In this document: in pieces, positions 1 to 8,637 of the stretch
Layout of the letters: each line of letters opens with the position of its first letter
Position numbering within the stretch: the first letter of the stretch is position 1
Assembly: GCA_036734025.1 (NCBI GenBank)
Contig: DAIMZI010000020.1
Span: 1 to 35,049, forward strand
Reading direction: 5' to 3'
DNA from: DAIMZI01 sp036734025
GTDB taxonomy: Bacteria; Pseudomonadota; Alphaproteobacteria; Rhizobiales; Rhodomicrobiaceae
DNA: 35,049 bases
The notes under the pieces: generated by a model
What the model was told of the DNA's origin: nothing
Database searches by the model: none
The model's input: only the letters and a program-made list of their open reading frames with translations
Position numbers and translations under genes: made by a program

Positions 1-98
1 GCGATGCGCCCACTGCCGGCTTCGCCGGCTACGATGTTGGCGCGCATCTCACCGATGGAGGCTGGCGGTTGCGGGGCGTGCCTGCCGGTCTCGTTCAT
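1..98 (-). CDS. Probable CoxE-type VWA-domain protein, N-terminal fragment
   Basis: Only the first 32 codons lie in the window; the gene runs off the left edge. The start ATG (98..96) overlaps the TGA stop of the upstream MoxR ATPase in an ATGA junction, which implies translational coupling. The visible N-terminus (MNETGRHAPQPPASIG...) carries no diagnostic motif. The CoxE call therefore rests on context. In cox clusters a MoxR-type ATPase (CoxD) is normally followed by the von Willebrand factor A protein CoxE, and the pair is thought to mature the molybdenum/copper active site. Another small accessory protein is possible. Confidence 0.55.
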   Translation of the reverse strand, partial: MNETGRHAPQPPASIGEMRANIVAGEAGSGRI

Positions 99-1084
99 GG
101 TCGATCCGGGCCGCCGCCGGCTTGCGCCCCGTGCACCTGTGACTTCACCTTTTCCAGAACACGCGCCGCCTCGCTGCCCTGAATGCGGGCGATGTCGTCT
201 TGATATTTCAGCAAGGTGCCGAGCGTGCTGTCCACCGCTTCGGGATCGAGCGCCACGCAATTGAGCGACACCAGCGCTTGCGCCCAATTGATCGTCTCGG
301 CCACGCCCGGCGTCTTGTAGAGATCCATCTGGCGGATCTCGTGGATGAAGGCGACGATCTGGTGCGTGAGTTGATCGCCGGCCTGCGGCACGCGGAGCCG
401 GACGATAGCCATTTCGCGCTCGACACCGGGAAAATCAACCCAGTGATAGAAGCACCGCCTGCGCACCGCATCGTGGACCTCGCGGGTCCGGTTCGAGGTG
501 AGGATGGTGATCGGGGGCACCTGAGCGGTGATGGTACCAAGCTCGGGAATGCTCACCTGATAATCGGCCAGCAGTTCGAGCAGGAAGGCCTCGAAGGGTT
601 CGTCCGCGCGGTCGAGTTCATCGATCAGCAGGACCGGGGCGGTTCCGGTTTCGGATAATTCGAGCGCGCGCAACAGGGGCCGCTTGAGCAGGTAGGGCTC
701 GGTGTAGATGTCGCGCTCTATGGCGGGCAGATCCTCGGTTCGTGTGCCCATTCGGTGTGCGGCTTCCACAGCGCGAATGTGCAGGAGTTGGCGGCTGTAG
801 TTCCATTCATAGACCGCCTGGGCGATATCGAGCCCTTCATAGCATTGGAGCCGGACCAGCGGCCGGTCGAGCGCCGCGGCCAGCACCTTGGCCAGTTCGG
901 TCTTGCCGACGCCGGGCTCGCCCTCCAGCAGCAGGGGTCGGCGTAAGGTGAGGGCGAGGAACACCGCCGTCGCCAGCGCCTTGCCGACGATATAGCCCCG
1001 GGCGCGCAGCAGGGCCTCGGTATCCTGGATGTTGCCGGGGAGCGACGCGTGGTCCTTGCCGTGGTGCTCGGGGGAATGCGCCAT
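95..1084 (-). CDS. coxD: MoxR-family AAA+ ATPase (CoxD-like)
   Basis: 329-residue MoxR-type ATPase. The Walker A motif GEPGVGKT is at residues 55-62, Walker B VLLIDEL at 151-157, and a sensor-1 ILTSNRTRE follows about 40 residues later. MoxR ATPases act with VWA proteins as chaperones in metalloenzyme assembly. In CO-dehydrogenase clusters the equivalent, CoxD, is needed to build the sulfur- and copper-containing Mo site of the large subunit. The start ATG overlaps the coxM stop by one base (TGATG) and the stop overlaps the next gene by four, so this is one tightly coupled operon downstream of coxSLM. The family assignment is firm; the symbol coxD is inferred from context. Confidence 0.88.
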   Translation of the reverse strand: MAHSPEHHGKDHASLPGNIQDTEALLRARGYIVGKALATAVFLALTLRRPLLLEGEPGVGKTELAKVLAAALDRPLVRLQCYEGLDIAQAVYEWNYSRQLLHIRAVEAAHRMGTRTEDLPAIERDIYTEPYLLKRPLLRALELSETGTAPVLLIDELDRADEPFEAFLLELLADYQVSIPELGTITAQVPPITILTSNRTREVHDAVRRRCFYHWVDFPGVEREMAIVRLRVPQAGDQLTHQIVAFIHEIRQMDLYKTPGVAETINWAQALVSLNCVALDPEAVDSTLGTLLKYQDDIARIQGSEAARVLEKVKSQVHGAQAGGGPDRP

Positions 1085-1890
1085 CAGGCCGCGGCTTCGA
1101 CCGCGCGCTCGGCCATCACGGGGATCAACGCCGCGCGATATTCGGCGCTGGCATGGATATCGCTCAGCAGGTCATCCGACGGCATGGTGATCGACCTGAC
1201 CGCTTCGGGCGAGAATTTCGCGCCGAGCGCGGCTTCCAGAGCCTGCGCGCGGAATACGCCATTGGCGCCGGCGCCGGTCACCGCGACCCGCACAGTTGAG
1301 GAAAATGTTCCAAACCGCGCCACGAACACGCCCACCAGCGCATAACGCGATGCGCGCTGTTCGAACTTGGCATAGCCCGCGGCGGCGGGAATGGGGAAGC
1401 GCACCTGGGTGATGATCTCGCCGGGTTCGAGCGCCGTGGTGAACAGCCCACCGAAATATTTGTCGGCTGAGATGTCGCGCTTGCTGGTGACGATCGTCGC
1501 GCCCAGGCCCAGCGCGGCGGCCGGATAGTCGGCGGCCGGATCATTGTAGGCGAGCGAACCGGCGATGGTGCCCATGTGGCGCACCTGGGGATCGCCGATG
1601 CCGCCCGCCAGCTTGGCCAGCGCGGGGATGGAGCGGCGCACCGCCTCGCTTTCGGCCACTTGCGCATGGCTGGTCATGGCCCCGATGATGATCGCGCTGC
1701 CGGATTTCTCGATGCCGCGCAATTCCGCAATGCCCGCGAGATCCACCAGGCTGGAGGGCGCGGCCAGACGCTGCTTCAGCGCCGGGATGAGGGTCTGGCC
1801 GCCGGCGAACAGGCTGGCCTCCGGATTGGCCGTCAGGATGCTGAGCGCATCGTTCAGATTTTCCGGACGAACATATTCGAACTGTCGCAT
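1084..1890 (-). CDS. coxM: FAD-binding medium subunit of a CO-dehydrogenase-like molybdenum hydroxylase
   Basis: 268 residues, the size of xanthine dehydrogenase/CO dehydrogenase medium subunits. Two FAD-binding signatures are visible: AGGQTLIP at residues 29-36, and a second segment at 99-123 containing GDPQVRHMGTIAGSLAYNDP. The subunit passes electrons from the 2Fe-2S small subunit to FAD and on to the acceptor. The start ATG at 1890 is 12 bp after the coxL stop and follows a strong ribosome site (GGGGGAGAGG). The S-L-M gene order differs from the M-S-L order of bona fide form I CO dehydrogenases and matches form II operons. Confidence 0.92.
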   Translation of the reverse strand: MRQFEYVRPENLNDALSILTANPEASLFAGGQTLIPALKQRLAAPSSLVDLAGIAELRGIEKSGSAIIIGAMTSHAQVAESEAVRRSIPALAKLAGGIGDPQVRHMGTIAGSLAYNDPAADYPAAALGLGATIVTSKRDISADKYFGGLFTTALEPGEIITQVRFPIPAAAGYAKFEQRASRYALVGVFVARFGTFSSTVRVAVTGAGANGVFRAQALEAALGAKFSPEAVRSITMPSDDLLSDIHASAEYRAALIPVMAERAVEAAA

Positions 1891-1902
1891 CCTCTCCCCC
1901 TT

Positions 1903-4272
1903 CTATTCGGCGGCCATGGCCGGCGTCGCGTTCATGATCGCGCGCCATACCCTCTCCGGCGTGGCCGGCATGTCGATGTGGGCGACGCCATGATCGCGCA
2001 GCGCGTCGCATATCGCGTTGATCACGGCGGGCGGTGCACCTATGGCGCCGGCTTCGCCGCAGCCCTTTACGCCCAGCGGATTATGCGTGCACGGCGTGTT
2101 TGTGGTCGTGACGCGGAATGACGGCACATCATCGGCGCGCGGCATGGTGTAGTCCATCAGCGAGCCGGTGACGAGCTGGCCGTTCTCGTCATACAGCGCG
2201 TGTTCGAGCATCGCCTGGCCAATCCCCTGGGCCAAGCCGCCGTGAACCTGTCCTTCCACGATCATCGGATTGACGACGTTGCCGAAATCATCTGCGGCCA
2301 CGAAAGAGACGATGCGTGTCTCGCCGGTACGCGGCTCCACCTCGACCTCACAGATATAGGTGCCGGCCGGGAACGTGAAGTTCTTGGGATCGTAGAAGGC
2401 GGTCTCCTCGAGGCCGGGCTCCAGTTCTTCAAGCGGGAAATGATGCGGGACATAGGCCGCAAGCGCCACCTCGCCAAAGGTTTTCTGGCTGTCGGTCCCC
2501 TTGACCTGGAAGGCGCCGTTTTCAAAGACGATATCGGCTTCGGCGGCTTCCAGCATGTGCGCCGCGATCTTGCGTCCCTTTTCGACGATCTTGTCGAGGG
2601 CGTTGACGATGGCGGTTCCGCCGACAGCGAGCGAGCGCGAGCCATATGTGCCCATGCCGAACGGCACCCGGTCGGTGTCGCCGTGAACGATCTCGACCTG
2701 CTCGGAGGAAAGGCCAAGCTTGTCCGCGACCACCTGGGCGAATGTGGTCTCGTGACCCTGCCCATGGCTGTGCGAGCCGGTGAATACACTGACCGAGCCG
2801 GTCGGGTTGACCCGCACGGTGGCGGCTTCATAAAGGCCGGCGCGGGCGCCGAGCGAGCCGACCAGATTGGACGGTGCGATGCCACAGGCCTCGATGTAGG
2901 ACGCCACGCCAATGCCGCGCAGCTTGCCGCGCGCCTTCGCCTCCTCGCGGCGTGCTGCAAAACCGGCATAATCGGCAAGCTGCATGGCCGCATCGAGGCT
3001 CGCTTCATAGTTGCCGGTGTCATAGACCACGGCGACCGGCGTCTGATAGGGGAACTGGTCTGGCGCGATGAAGTTGCGCCGGCGGATTTCGGTCTGATCG
3101 AGGCCAAGCTCGGTGGCGGCCTTGCTCATCAGCCGCTCGACGATGAATGTCGCTTCCGGGCGGCCGGCGCCGCGATAGGCATCGACCGGCACGGTATTGG
3201 TGAAGACGCCCTTCACATTGGTGTAGATCGCCGGGGTGGTGTACTGGCCGGCGAGCAGCGTGCCATGCAGCCAGGTGGGTATGCACGGCGCGAAGGTGGA
3301 CAGATAGGCCCCCATGTTGGCGAGCGTGTCACAGCGCAGGCCGATTGCCTTGGCGTTTTCGTCGAACGCCATCTCGGCATGGGTGATATGGTCGCGCCCA
3401 TGGGCGTCGGAGATGAAGCTCTCGGTGCGCTCGGCTGTCCATTTGATCGGTCGGCCAATGCGCTTTGCCGCCCATGTGACCAGCGCTTCTTCGGCATAGT
3501 GGTAGATCTTGGAGCCGAAGCCGCCGCCGACATCGGGCGCATAGACCCGCAATTTGTGCTCGGGGATCCCCAACACGAAAGCCCCCATGAGCAGGCGGAT
3601 GACATGCGGGTTCTGGCTGGTGGTGATGAGCGTGTGGTGATCGAGCGCGGCGTCGTAAATGCCGATGGCGGCGCGCGGTTCGATCGCGTTGGCGATCAGC
3701 CGGTTGTTCACCAGATCGATGCTGGTGACATGCGCGGCGCGCGCAAAGGCTTCATCGGTCGCGGCCTTGTCGCCGAGTTCCCAGTCAAAGCACAGATTGT
3801 CGGGCGCTTCCTCGTGGATCGCGCCCGCGCCGCCAAGCGCCGAGCGCATGTTTACCACCGCGGGCAATTCGCTGAATGTGACGTCGATCAGTTCAGCGGC
3901 GGATTTGGCCTCGTTGAGGCTCTCGGCGATGATCGCCGCGATCGGGTCGCCGACATGGCGCACCTTGCCATGGGCGAGAATGGGATGTTTCGGCTCACGC
4001 ATCGGGCCGTCGCGTCCCGTCACTTGCCAGCCGCAGGGCAGCCCGCCGACTTCGGCGAAATCCTCGCCAGTGAAGATCGCGACGACGCCCGGTGCAGCCT
4101 TCGCCGCGCTCGTGTCGATACGCTCGATGCGCGCATGGGCGAGGCCCGAGCGCAGGAAAAAACAATAGGTCTGGTTGGCCTGATTGATGTCGTCGGTATA
4201 TTTGCCAATGCCCTTGAGGAAGCGCTGGTCCTCGCGCCGCTTCATAGGCGCGCCAATTCCGTCGATGTTCAT
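1903..4272 (-). CDS. coxL: Large (Mo-cofactor) subunit of a form II CO-dehydrogenase-like hydroxylase
   Basis: 789 residues from the ATG at 4272 (MNIDGIGAPM...). The reading frame stays open upstream into coxS, but the homologous part starts here, 56 bp after the coxS stop. The xanthine oxidase-family large subunit binds molybdopterin cytosine dinucleotide. The active-site loop reads AYRGAGR at residues 365-371, the form II signature; form I enzymes have AYxCSFR, whose Cys binds copper. This protein lacks that Cys, so efficient CO oxidation is not assured and another small aromatic or aldehyde substrate is possible. The conserved APDVGGGFGSK segment lies upstream of the loop. Membership of the family is certain; the substrate is not. 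Confidence 0.93.
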   Translation of the reverse strand: MNIDGIGAPMKRREDQRFLKGIGKYTDDINQANQTYCFFLRSGLAHARIERIDTSAAKAAPGVVAIFTGEDFAEVGGLPCGWQVTGRDGPMREPKHPILAHGKVRHVGDPIAAIIAESLNEAKSAAELIDVTFSELPAVVNMRSALGGAGAIHEEAPDNLCFDWELGDKAATDEAFARAAHVTSIDLVNNRLIANAIEPRAAIGIYDAALDHHTLITTSQNPHVIRLLMGAFVLGIPEHKLRVYAPDVGGGFGSKIYHYAEEALVTWAAKRIGRPIKWTAERTESFISDAHGRDHITHAEMAFDENAKAIGLRCDTLANMGAYLSTFAPCIPTWLHGTLLAGQYTTPAIYTNVKGVFTNTVPVDAYRGAGRPEATFIVERLMSKAATELGLDQTEIRRRNFIAPDQFPYQTPVAVVYDTGNYEASLDAAMQLADYAGFAARREEAKARGKLRGIGVASYIEACGIAPSNLVGSLGARAGLYEAATVRVNPTGSVSVFTGSHSHGQGHETTFAQVVADKLGLSSEQVEIVHGDTDRVPFGMGTYGSRSLAVGGTAIVNALDKIVEKGRKIAAHMLEAAEADIVFENGAFQVKGTDSQKTFGEVALAAYVPHHFPLEELEPGLEETAFYDPKNFTFPAGTYICEVEVEPRTGETRIVSFVAADDFGNVVNPMIVEGQVHGGLAQGIGQAMLEHALYDENGQLVTGSLMDYTMPRADDVPSFRVTTTNTPCTHNPLGVKGCGEAGAIGAPPAVINAICDALRDHGVAHIDMPATPERVWRAIMNATPAMAAE

Positions 4273-4328
4273 GTCACTACCTTGATTGCCGGCGCTCAAC
4301 TCGTGCGCCTCCTGCCCGATGCCTGTCC

Positions 4329-4802
<474 letters not shown>

Positions 4803-4894
4803 GCTTTCCTCCCTTGAGGCGCTTTATTGTTACCGTGGCACGTTCTTCTGACGGGCTCTTTTTCAGTGCATTCAGGGTAGGGCAAAACCATCTT

Positions 4895-5440
4895 TCAGGC
4901 TAATGCAAAATATAGCGCAATTGCCGCAATCGCCGCGCCAAGCAGCAACCAGATCCAGCCCGGAATGCTCACGGCGGAAGTATGCAGCGGGGGTGCACCG
5001 GGGCTTTCCACCTCATGGGCGAAGTTCTCGAAGAACTTGTTGGCGAGCGACTTTGCCGTGGCGTCGATCAGACGGCTGCCAAGTTGCGCAATCTTGCCGC
5101 TGACCCTGGCATCGACATCATAGATCAGCAGCGTTCCGCCATCTGCGGGCTCCAGCCGCACATCCGCGCCGCCCGAGGCCGCGCCGGCCTGACCGCCGCT
5201 GCCGCTGCCGCTGATGCGATAGGAGGTCGGCGGATTGAGATCGGACAGGCTCACATCGCCGGTGAAGCGCACGCTCATCGGCCCGATCTTGACGCTGGCG
5301 ACGGCGCTCAGCTCGTTTTCGCCCTTGCGCTCCAGCTTCTCGCAGCCGGGGATGCAGCGGCGCAGCACATCCACATCATTGAGCTTGTCCCAGACCTCGG
5401 CTTGCGGGGCGGGCAGATGATGAGAGCCGGACATCTTCAT
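4895..5440 (-). CDS. coxG: CoxG-like SRPBCC membrane protein
   Basis: 181 residues from the ATG at 5440, preceded by AAGGT at 8 bp spacing. The open frame extends upstream to 5539 but that part looks non-coding. The N-terminus (MKMSGSHHLPAPQAEVWDKL) and the CIPGCEKLER segment are typical of the carbon monoxide dehydrogenase subunit G family, which has a START/SRPBCC lipid- or quinone-binding fold. The last 24 residues are a hydrophobic helix (IPGWIWLLLGAAIAAIALYF), so the protein is probably membrane-anchored. CoxG proteins are held to tether the hydroxylase to the membrane and connect it with the respiratory quinone pool. Here the gene directly precedes coxS. Confidence 0.9.
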   Translation of the reverse strand: MKMSGSHHLPAPQAEVWDKLNDVDVLRRCIPGCEKLERKGENELSAVASVKIGPMSVRFTGDVSLSDLNPPTSYRISGSGSGGQAGAASGGADVRLEPADGGTLLIYDVDARVSGKIAQLGSRLIDATAKSLANKFFENFAHEVESPGAPPLHTSAVSIPGWIWLLLGAAIAAIALYFALA

Positions 5441-5626
5441 GGTAGCAGACCTTAACGGCTGGGCGGCTGGAACGCCAGTGCGGGCGCGCCTGTGGACGCG
5501 AGGTGTCTTGACATCGGGCGACAGTCTGGCCGCGTGCAAGCTCAGGTCGGCGATGAATGCGCGCTGTAACCTATCAGCCGCCAGCCATCAGCGGCAGGCC
5601 ACTGCGCGCGCGCTCAAGCCGTGCCG

Positions 5627-7312
5627 TCATGTTCCGCTCACGCGTATCTGCGCCGTATCACCGGGCGCTACCGAACCATGAGCGCGGATGTGCGCCATCA
5701 CCACGTCCCAGATAGGCGGGCCCTGGGTATCCTCGTTCACGCTTGCCCAGCCCGAGACCACATATTCGCGCCCCGCATCGATCCTTTCGCCGGTACGCAG
5801 CAGCGTCAGATCGCTTATCCGCTGGCCGATCGGCTTTGATATGTCGATCGCATAGCTGAGGCCGCCGACGCGCACCATGTCGCCGCCCTGCTGATAATAG
5901 GGATCGGGGTTGAACAGATTGTCCGCCACCTCTTCGAGCACCTGGTGCAGGAAGCCGCCGTTCATGCTGATGCGATAGGTGTTGGGGTAGGTGATTGCGG
6001 TGACGTTATAGACGTCTTCTGCGGTTATCGGATCACCCGAAAGCACCGATGCGCCCCAGCGGAAGCCCGGCGAAAGCGCGATCTCGGCGTCGCGCTGTTC
6101 CAGCATCGCCTCGCAGATGACGTCATCGAACGTGCCGTTGAAGTTGCCGCGCCGATAAAGCGTGGTGTCGGCCTGTCCGAGGACCTCCGAAAGCGCCTCT
6201 TCGTGGGGCGCGCGAATGGCGTCTATCGTCGCGGTCATGGTCTTGTCCGGCGTGATGATGTCGGCAAAGACCGGGATCAGCCGGTAGCCGAAATCAGCGA
6301 CGCGCCCGCCCTTGATGTCAAGATCGAGCCTTGAGACGAACTTGCCATGGCAGCCCGAGGCGATGATCAGGGTCTTGCCGACCCGGACCGGCTGCGGCAG
6401 CGCATCATGGGTGTGCGCGCTCAGGATGACATCGATGCCATCAACGCGCGAAGCGAGCTTGCGGTCAACATCAAAACCATTGTGCGAAAGCAGGATCACC
6501 AGCCCGGCGCCGTCAGCGCGCGCGGCTTCGACATTCTTGCGTATCGACTCTTCCCGGATGCCGAACGACCAGGAGGGCATCATCCAGCGCGGGTTCGCGA
6601 TCGGCGTGTAGGGGAAGGCCTGGCCGATGACGGCGATCCTGGTGCCGGCGCGCTCGAACGTGGCGGCCGGCTCGAACACGGCCTCGTCCCAAGTTGTGTC
6701 GCGGATATTCTGCGCAAGGAAGGCGAAGTCGAGCTGTTCGACGAGCTGCTTGACGCGCTCTTCGCCCAGCGTGAATTCCCAATGGCCGACCATGGCGTCG
6801 GGCCGCAACAGCGCCATGCACTCGGCCATGTCGGCCCCCAGGCTGCGCATTGCCGTGAAGCTGTTCTGCCAGGTGTCGCCGCCATCCAGTAGCAGGCAGT
6901 TGCCCTCGCCGCGCTCGGCGCGGATTGCCGCGATCACGCTCGCAACGCGGTCCAGCCCGCCCATGCGGCCATAGCTGCGCGCCAGTTTCGTGAAGTCCTC
7001 ATGCGCCAGCGCATAGGCAAGCGGCGAGCCGGCGTCGATGCCGTATTTGTCGAGCAGTGCACGCCCGGAAATGTGCGGCACCAGCCCCCTGGCATCTCCG
7101 ACCCCCAGATTGATCTCCGGCTCACGGAAATGGACCGGCTTCAATTGTGCGTGGAGGTCGGTGATGTGGATGATGGACAGCGTGCCCACCGGCGCCACGT
7201 CGAGCAGCGCTTCCTGGGTGAGCGGCTGTTGCGCCAACGCGCGCGTCCAGCCCGCTGGCAGGAGTGTTGCGGCAGCAGCCGCCATATGAACGAAATCGCG
7301 CCGTGTTATCAT
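5627..7312 (-). CDS. soxB: SoxB, thiosulfohydrolase of the Sox system
   Basis: 561 residues from the ATG at 7312, which has AGGTGG 8 bp upstream. A Tat-type signal peptide begins TRRDFVHM and ends near residue 27 (ALAQ), so export is folded and periplasmic. It is a calcineurin-like/5'-nucleotidase fold. Metal ligands are D52 and H54 (TDLH), D146 (GGDTWQ), the SoxB-type GHWEF at 176-180 in place of GNHE, H277 (LSHNG), and H300 and H302 (SAHTH). SoxB hydrolyses the sulfonate from cysteine S-thiosulfonate on SoxY and releases sulfate. It is separated from soxZ by 129 bp that hold a hairpin. Confidence 0.96.
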   Translation of the reverse strand: MITRRDFVHMAAAAATLLPAGWTRALAQQPLTQEALLDVAPVGTLSIIHITDLHAQLKPVHFREPEINLGVGDARGLVPHISGRALLDKYGIDAGSPLAYALAHEDFTKLARSYGRMGGLDRVASVIAAIRAERGEGNCLLLDGGDTWQNSFTAMRSLGADMAECMALLRPDAMVGHWEFTLGEERVKQLVEQLDFAFLAQNIRDTTWDEAVFEPAATFERAGTRIAVIGQAFPYTPIANPRWMMPSWSFGIREESIRKNVEAARADGAGLVILLSHNGFDVDRKLASRVDGIDVILSAHTHDALPQPVRVGKTLIIASGCHGKFVSRLDLDIKGGRVADFGYRLIPVFADIITPDKTMTATIDAIRAPHEEALSEVLGQADTTLYRRGNFNGTFDDVICEAMLEQRDAEIALSPGFRWGASVLSGDPITAEDVYNVTAITYPNTYRISMNGGFLHQVLEEVADNLFNPDPYYQQGGDMVRVGGLSYAIDISKPIGQRISDLTLLRTGERIDAGREYVVSGWASVNEDTQGPPIWDVVMAHIRAHGSVAPGDTAQIRVSGT

Positions 7313-7399
7313 TGGTTTGACCACCTGCTGATGCTCGCGCCAGTCACGAGCACCACACGGCGGCGGCGCTGCGCCCCCGTTCATGTCTGCTCGTTTGCT

Positions 7400-7435
7400 G
7401 GCCGGCCACTTGGGGCACTGTGTGCCCGTCCGGCC
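7400..7435 (-). terminator. Hairpin between soxZ and soxB (attenuator or processing site)
   Basis: Just after the soxZ stop on the minus strand there are nested inverted repeats. The outer arms are GGCCGG (7400-7405) and CCGGCC (7430-7435). The inner arms are GGGCAC (7413-7418) and GTGCCC (7422-7427), around a 3-base loop. No U-tract follows, so this is not a standard intrinsic terminator. It could lower read-through into soxB or stabilise the soxYZ message. Confidence 0.4.
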
Positions 7436-7441
7436 GTTCGA

Positions 7442-7771
7442 TCAGTTCACGGTGATTTCTTCGCTCGCCGTGGTCACCGTGCCGTCATCGTCAACCCAGG
7501 TGAAGATCAGCGTTCCCGAGCGCGCGGGCCTGAACTTGAAATGGAAATAGGGGTTGGCCGAGATCGCTGGCTCGATATCGCAGGCAAACACCACCTGGCC
7601 TTCGAATTCGCATTTGAACGAGTTGATGATACTGCGCGGGATGACGTTGCCGTTGCTGTCCCTGCGCTGGCCCGATTCCATCGTATGGGCGATCAGGGTG
7701 CGTACGTCGATGACATCACCTTCGCTTACTTCGGTCTTGTCCAGGCGAATGCGTGGTTTGGTTGCCGACAT
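7442..7771 (-). CDS. soxZ: SoxZ, thiosulfate-oxidation carrier partner of SoxY
   Basis: 109 residues, the usual SoxZ length. The sequence is an immunoglobulin-like beta sandwich with no signal peptide (MSATKPRIRLDKTEVSEGDV...). Typical features are the LIAHTMESGQRRD segment and the C-terminal TFTWxDDxG-like strand (LIFTWVDDDGTVTTA). SoxZ binds SoxY in the cytoplasm and the pair is exported on the Tat signal of SoxY. The complex carries the sulfur intermediate through the Sox cycle. It lies 63 bp downstream of soxY in the same direction and is presumably co-transcribed. Confidence 0.95.
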   Translation of the reverse strand: MSATKPRIRLDKTEVSEGDVIDVRTLIAHTMESGQRRDSNGNVIPRSIINSFKCEFEGQVVFACDIEPAISANPYFHFKFRPARSGTLIFTWVDDDGTVTTASEEITVN

Positions 7772-7834
7772 GTCAGGTCTCCATGAATAGCGAAAAAAAG
7801 ATTATGATCAGGTCGTTGGTGCGCGGTGAAAGGC

Positions 7835-8299
7835 TCAGCCCCCGCAGCCGCCGATGGTGACCTTGACCTCCTTGCTGTTCATGTAGAATGAGCCATCGCT
7901 CATCCTTGCCACGGCCACCACGTTCTGGGTGCCAGAAAGCCTGATGCGCGTGGTTGCGACCGCCTCGCCTGACATCGGCGAGAACTGAAACCTGGCCACG
8001 CCCGGGCGCGGGTTGGCGTCGGCGAGGACGAGAACCTCCTCGACATAATCATCGGACGACATCGGGCTTTCCACGCTCAGCGACATGGGCACCGTGTTGC
8101 CGTTCTCCGCTATTTCCGGGAGATCGAGCAGAACCCGGCCTTGTGCAGGCTCGACACCGCCCGTGAACGACTTGATGAGCTCTTCTGCGCCATTGCCCGC
8201 GGCATATGCGGACGACGGCAACCGCGACATCACCGCCGACGCTCCCAAAAGGGCCGCGCCCGCAGCAAACATCTGCCTGCGGCTTATCATTAATTTCAT
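7835..8299 (-). CDS. soxY: SoxY, sulfur-carrier protein
   Basis: 154 residues from the ATG at 8299, which follows GAGGAGG at good spacing. The N-terminus carries a Tat signal (SRRQMFAAGAALLGA, cleavage near the AYAAG at 31-35). The protein ends in the diagnostic GGCGG (149-154: IGGCGG). C152 on this mobile arm is where thiosulfate is attached by SoxAX and then processed by SoxB. It pairs with SoxZ, encoded next. It is the first gene of the minus-strand sox-cox run, and its leader contains a 12-bp palindrome that may be an operator. Confidence 0.95.
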   Translation of the reverse strand: MKLMISRRQMFAAGAALLGASAVMSRLPSSAYAAGNGAEELIKSFTGGVEPAQGRVLLDLPEIAENGNTVPMSLSVESPMSSDDYVEEVLVLADANPRPGVARFQFSPMSGEAVATTRIRLSGTQNVVAVARMSDGSFYMNSKEVKVTIGGCGG

Positions 8300-8350
8300 C
8301 CCTTGCTCCTCCTCAATCTGCAGCGTGCTCTGGCGCGCCGCATCCCTGTC

Positions 8351-8362
8351 CTGTCGCGACAG
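8351..8362. promoter_or_regulatory. Perfect 12-bp palindrome upstream of soxY
   Basis: CTGTCGCGACAG is its own reverse complement. It lies 51 bp upstream of the soxY start codon, where an operator would be expected. No sox regulator gene lies in the window, so the binding protein is unknown. Confidence 0.4.
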
Positions 8363-8438
8363 CATTGTTATTCTTCTTGTCACGGCCCGGACTGGTCTTG
8401 CGCTGGCATGAGCTGAATACCGCGCCGTGCACTAATGA

Positions 8439-8458
8439 ACATTCGCAGTATGCGATGT
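8439..8458. promoter_or_regulatory. Inverted repeat midway between soxY and soxA
   Basis: The arms are ACATTCGCA and TGCGATGT around the spacer GTA. They pair perfectly over 8 bp if one T in the left arm is bulged. The position, 140 bp from soxY and 180 bp from soxA, suits a shared operator. The assignment is by position and symmetry only. Confidence 0.35.
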
Positions 8459-8637
8459 CCTTATTGATCGCGCAAGCCTCGCCGTCGGCGTGCCGCGAAG
8501 AATCTTGAGTAAACGGAAGTCACGCTGATTTTTCGTTTCTTTCAACCGGATTAAGTGTAGCATGCGAAGATCAGAATATGATGCGGCCTGCGGTATAAGC
8601 AGGTTCGATACAATAAATGGGAGGAAGACAATTGAGC

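Larger units (their letters stand above)
8300..8637. promoter_or_regulatory. Divergent soxY / soxA intergenic control region
   Basis: This 338-bp gap has no convincing gene and must hold the promoters of both sox transcripts. Two dyads stand out: a perfect palindrome at 8351-8362 and an imperfect one at 8439-8458, entered separately. The soxA-proximal half (about 8505-8620) is AT-richer than its surroundings, as expected for a promoter. I could not assign -35/-10 boxes with confidence. Confidence 0.55.
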
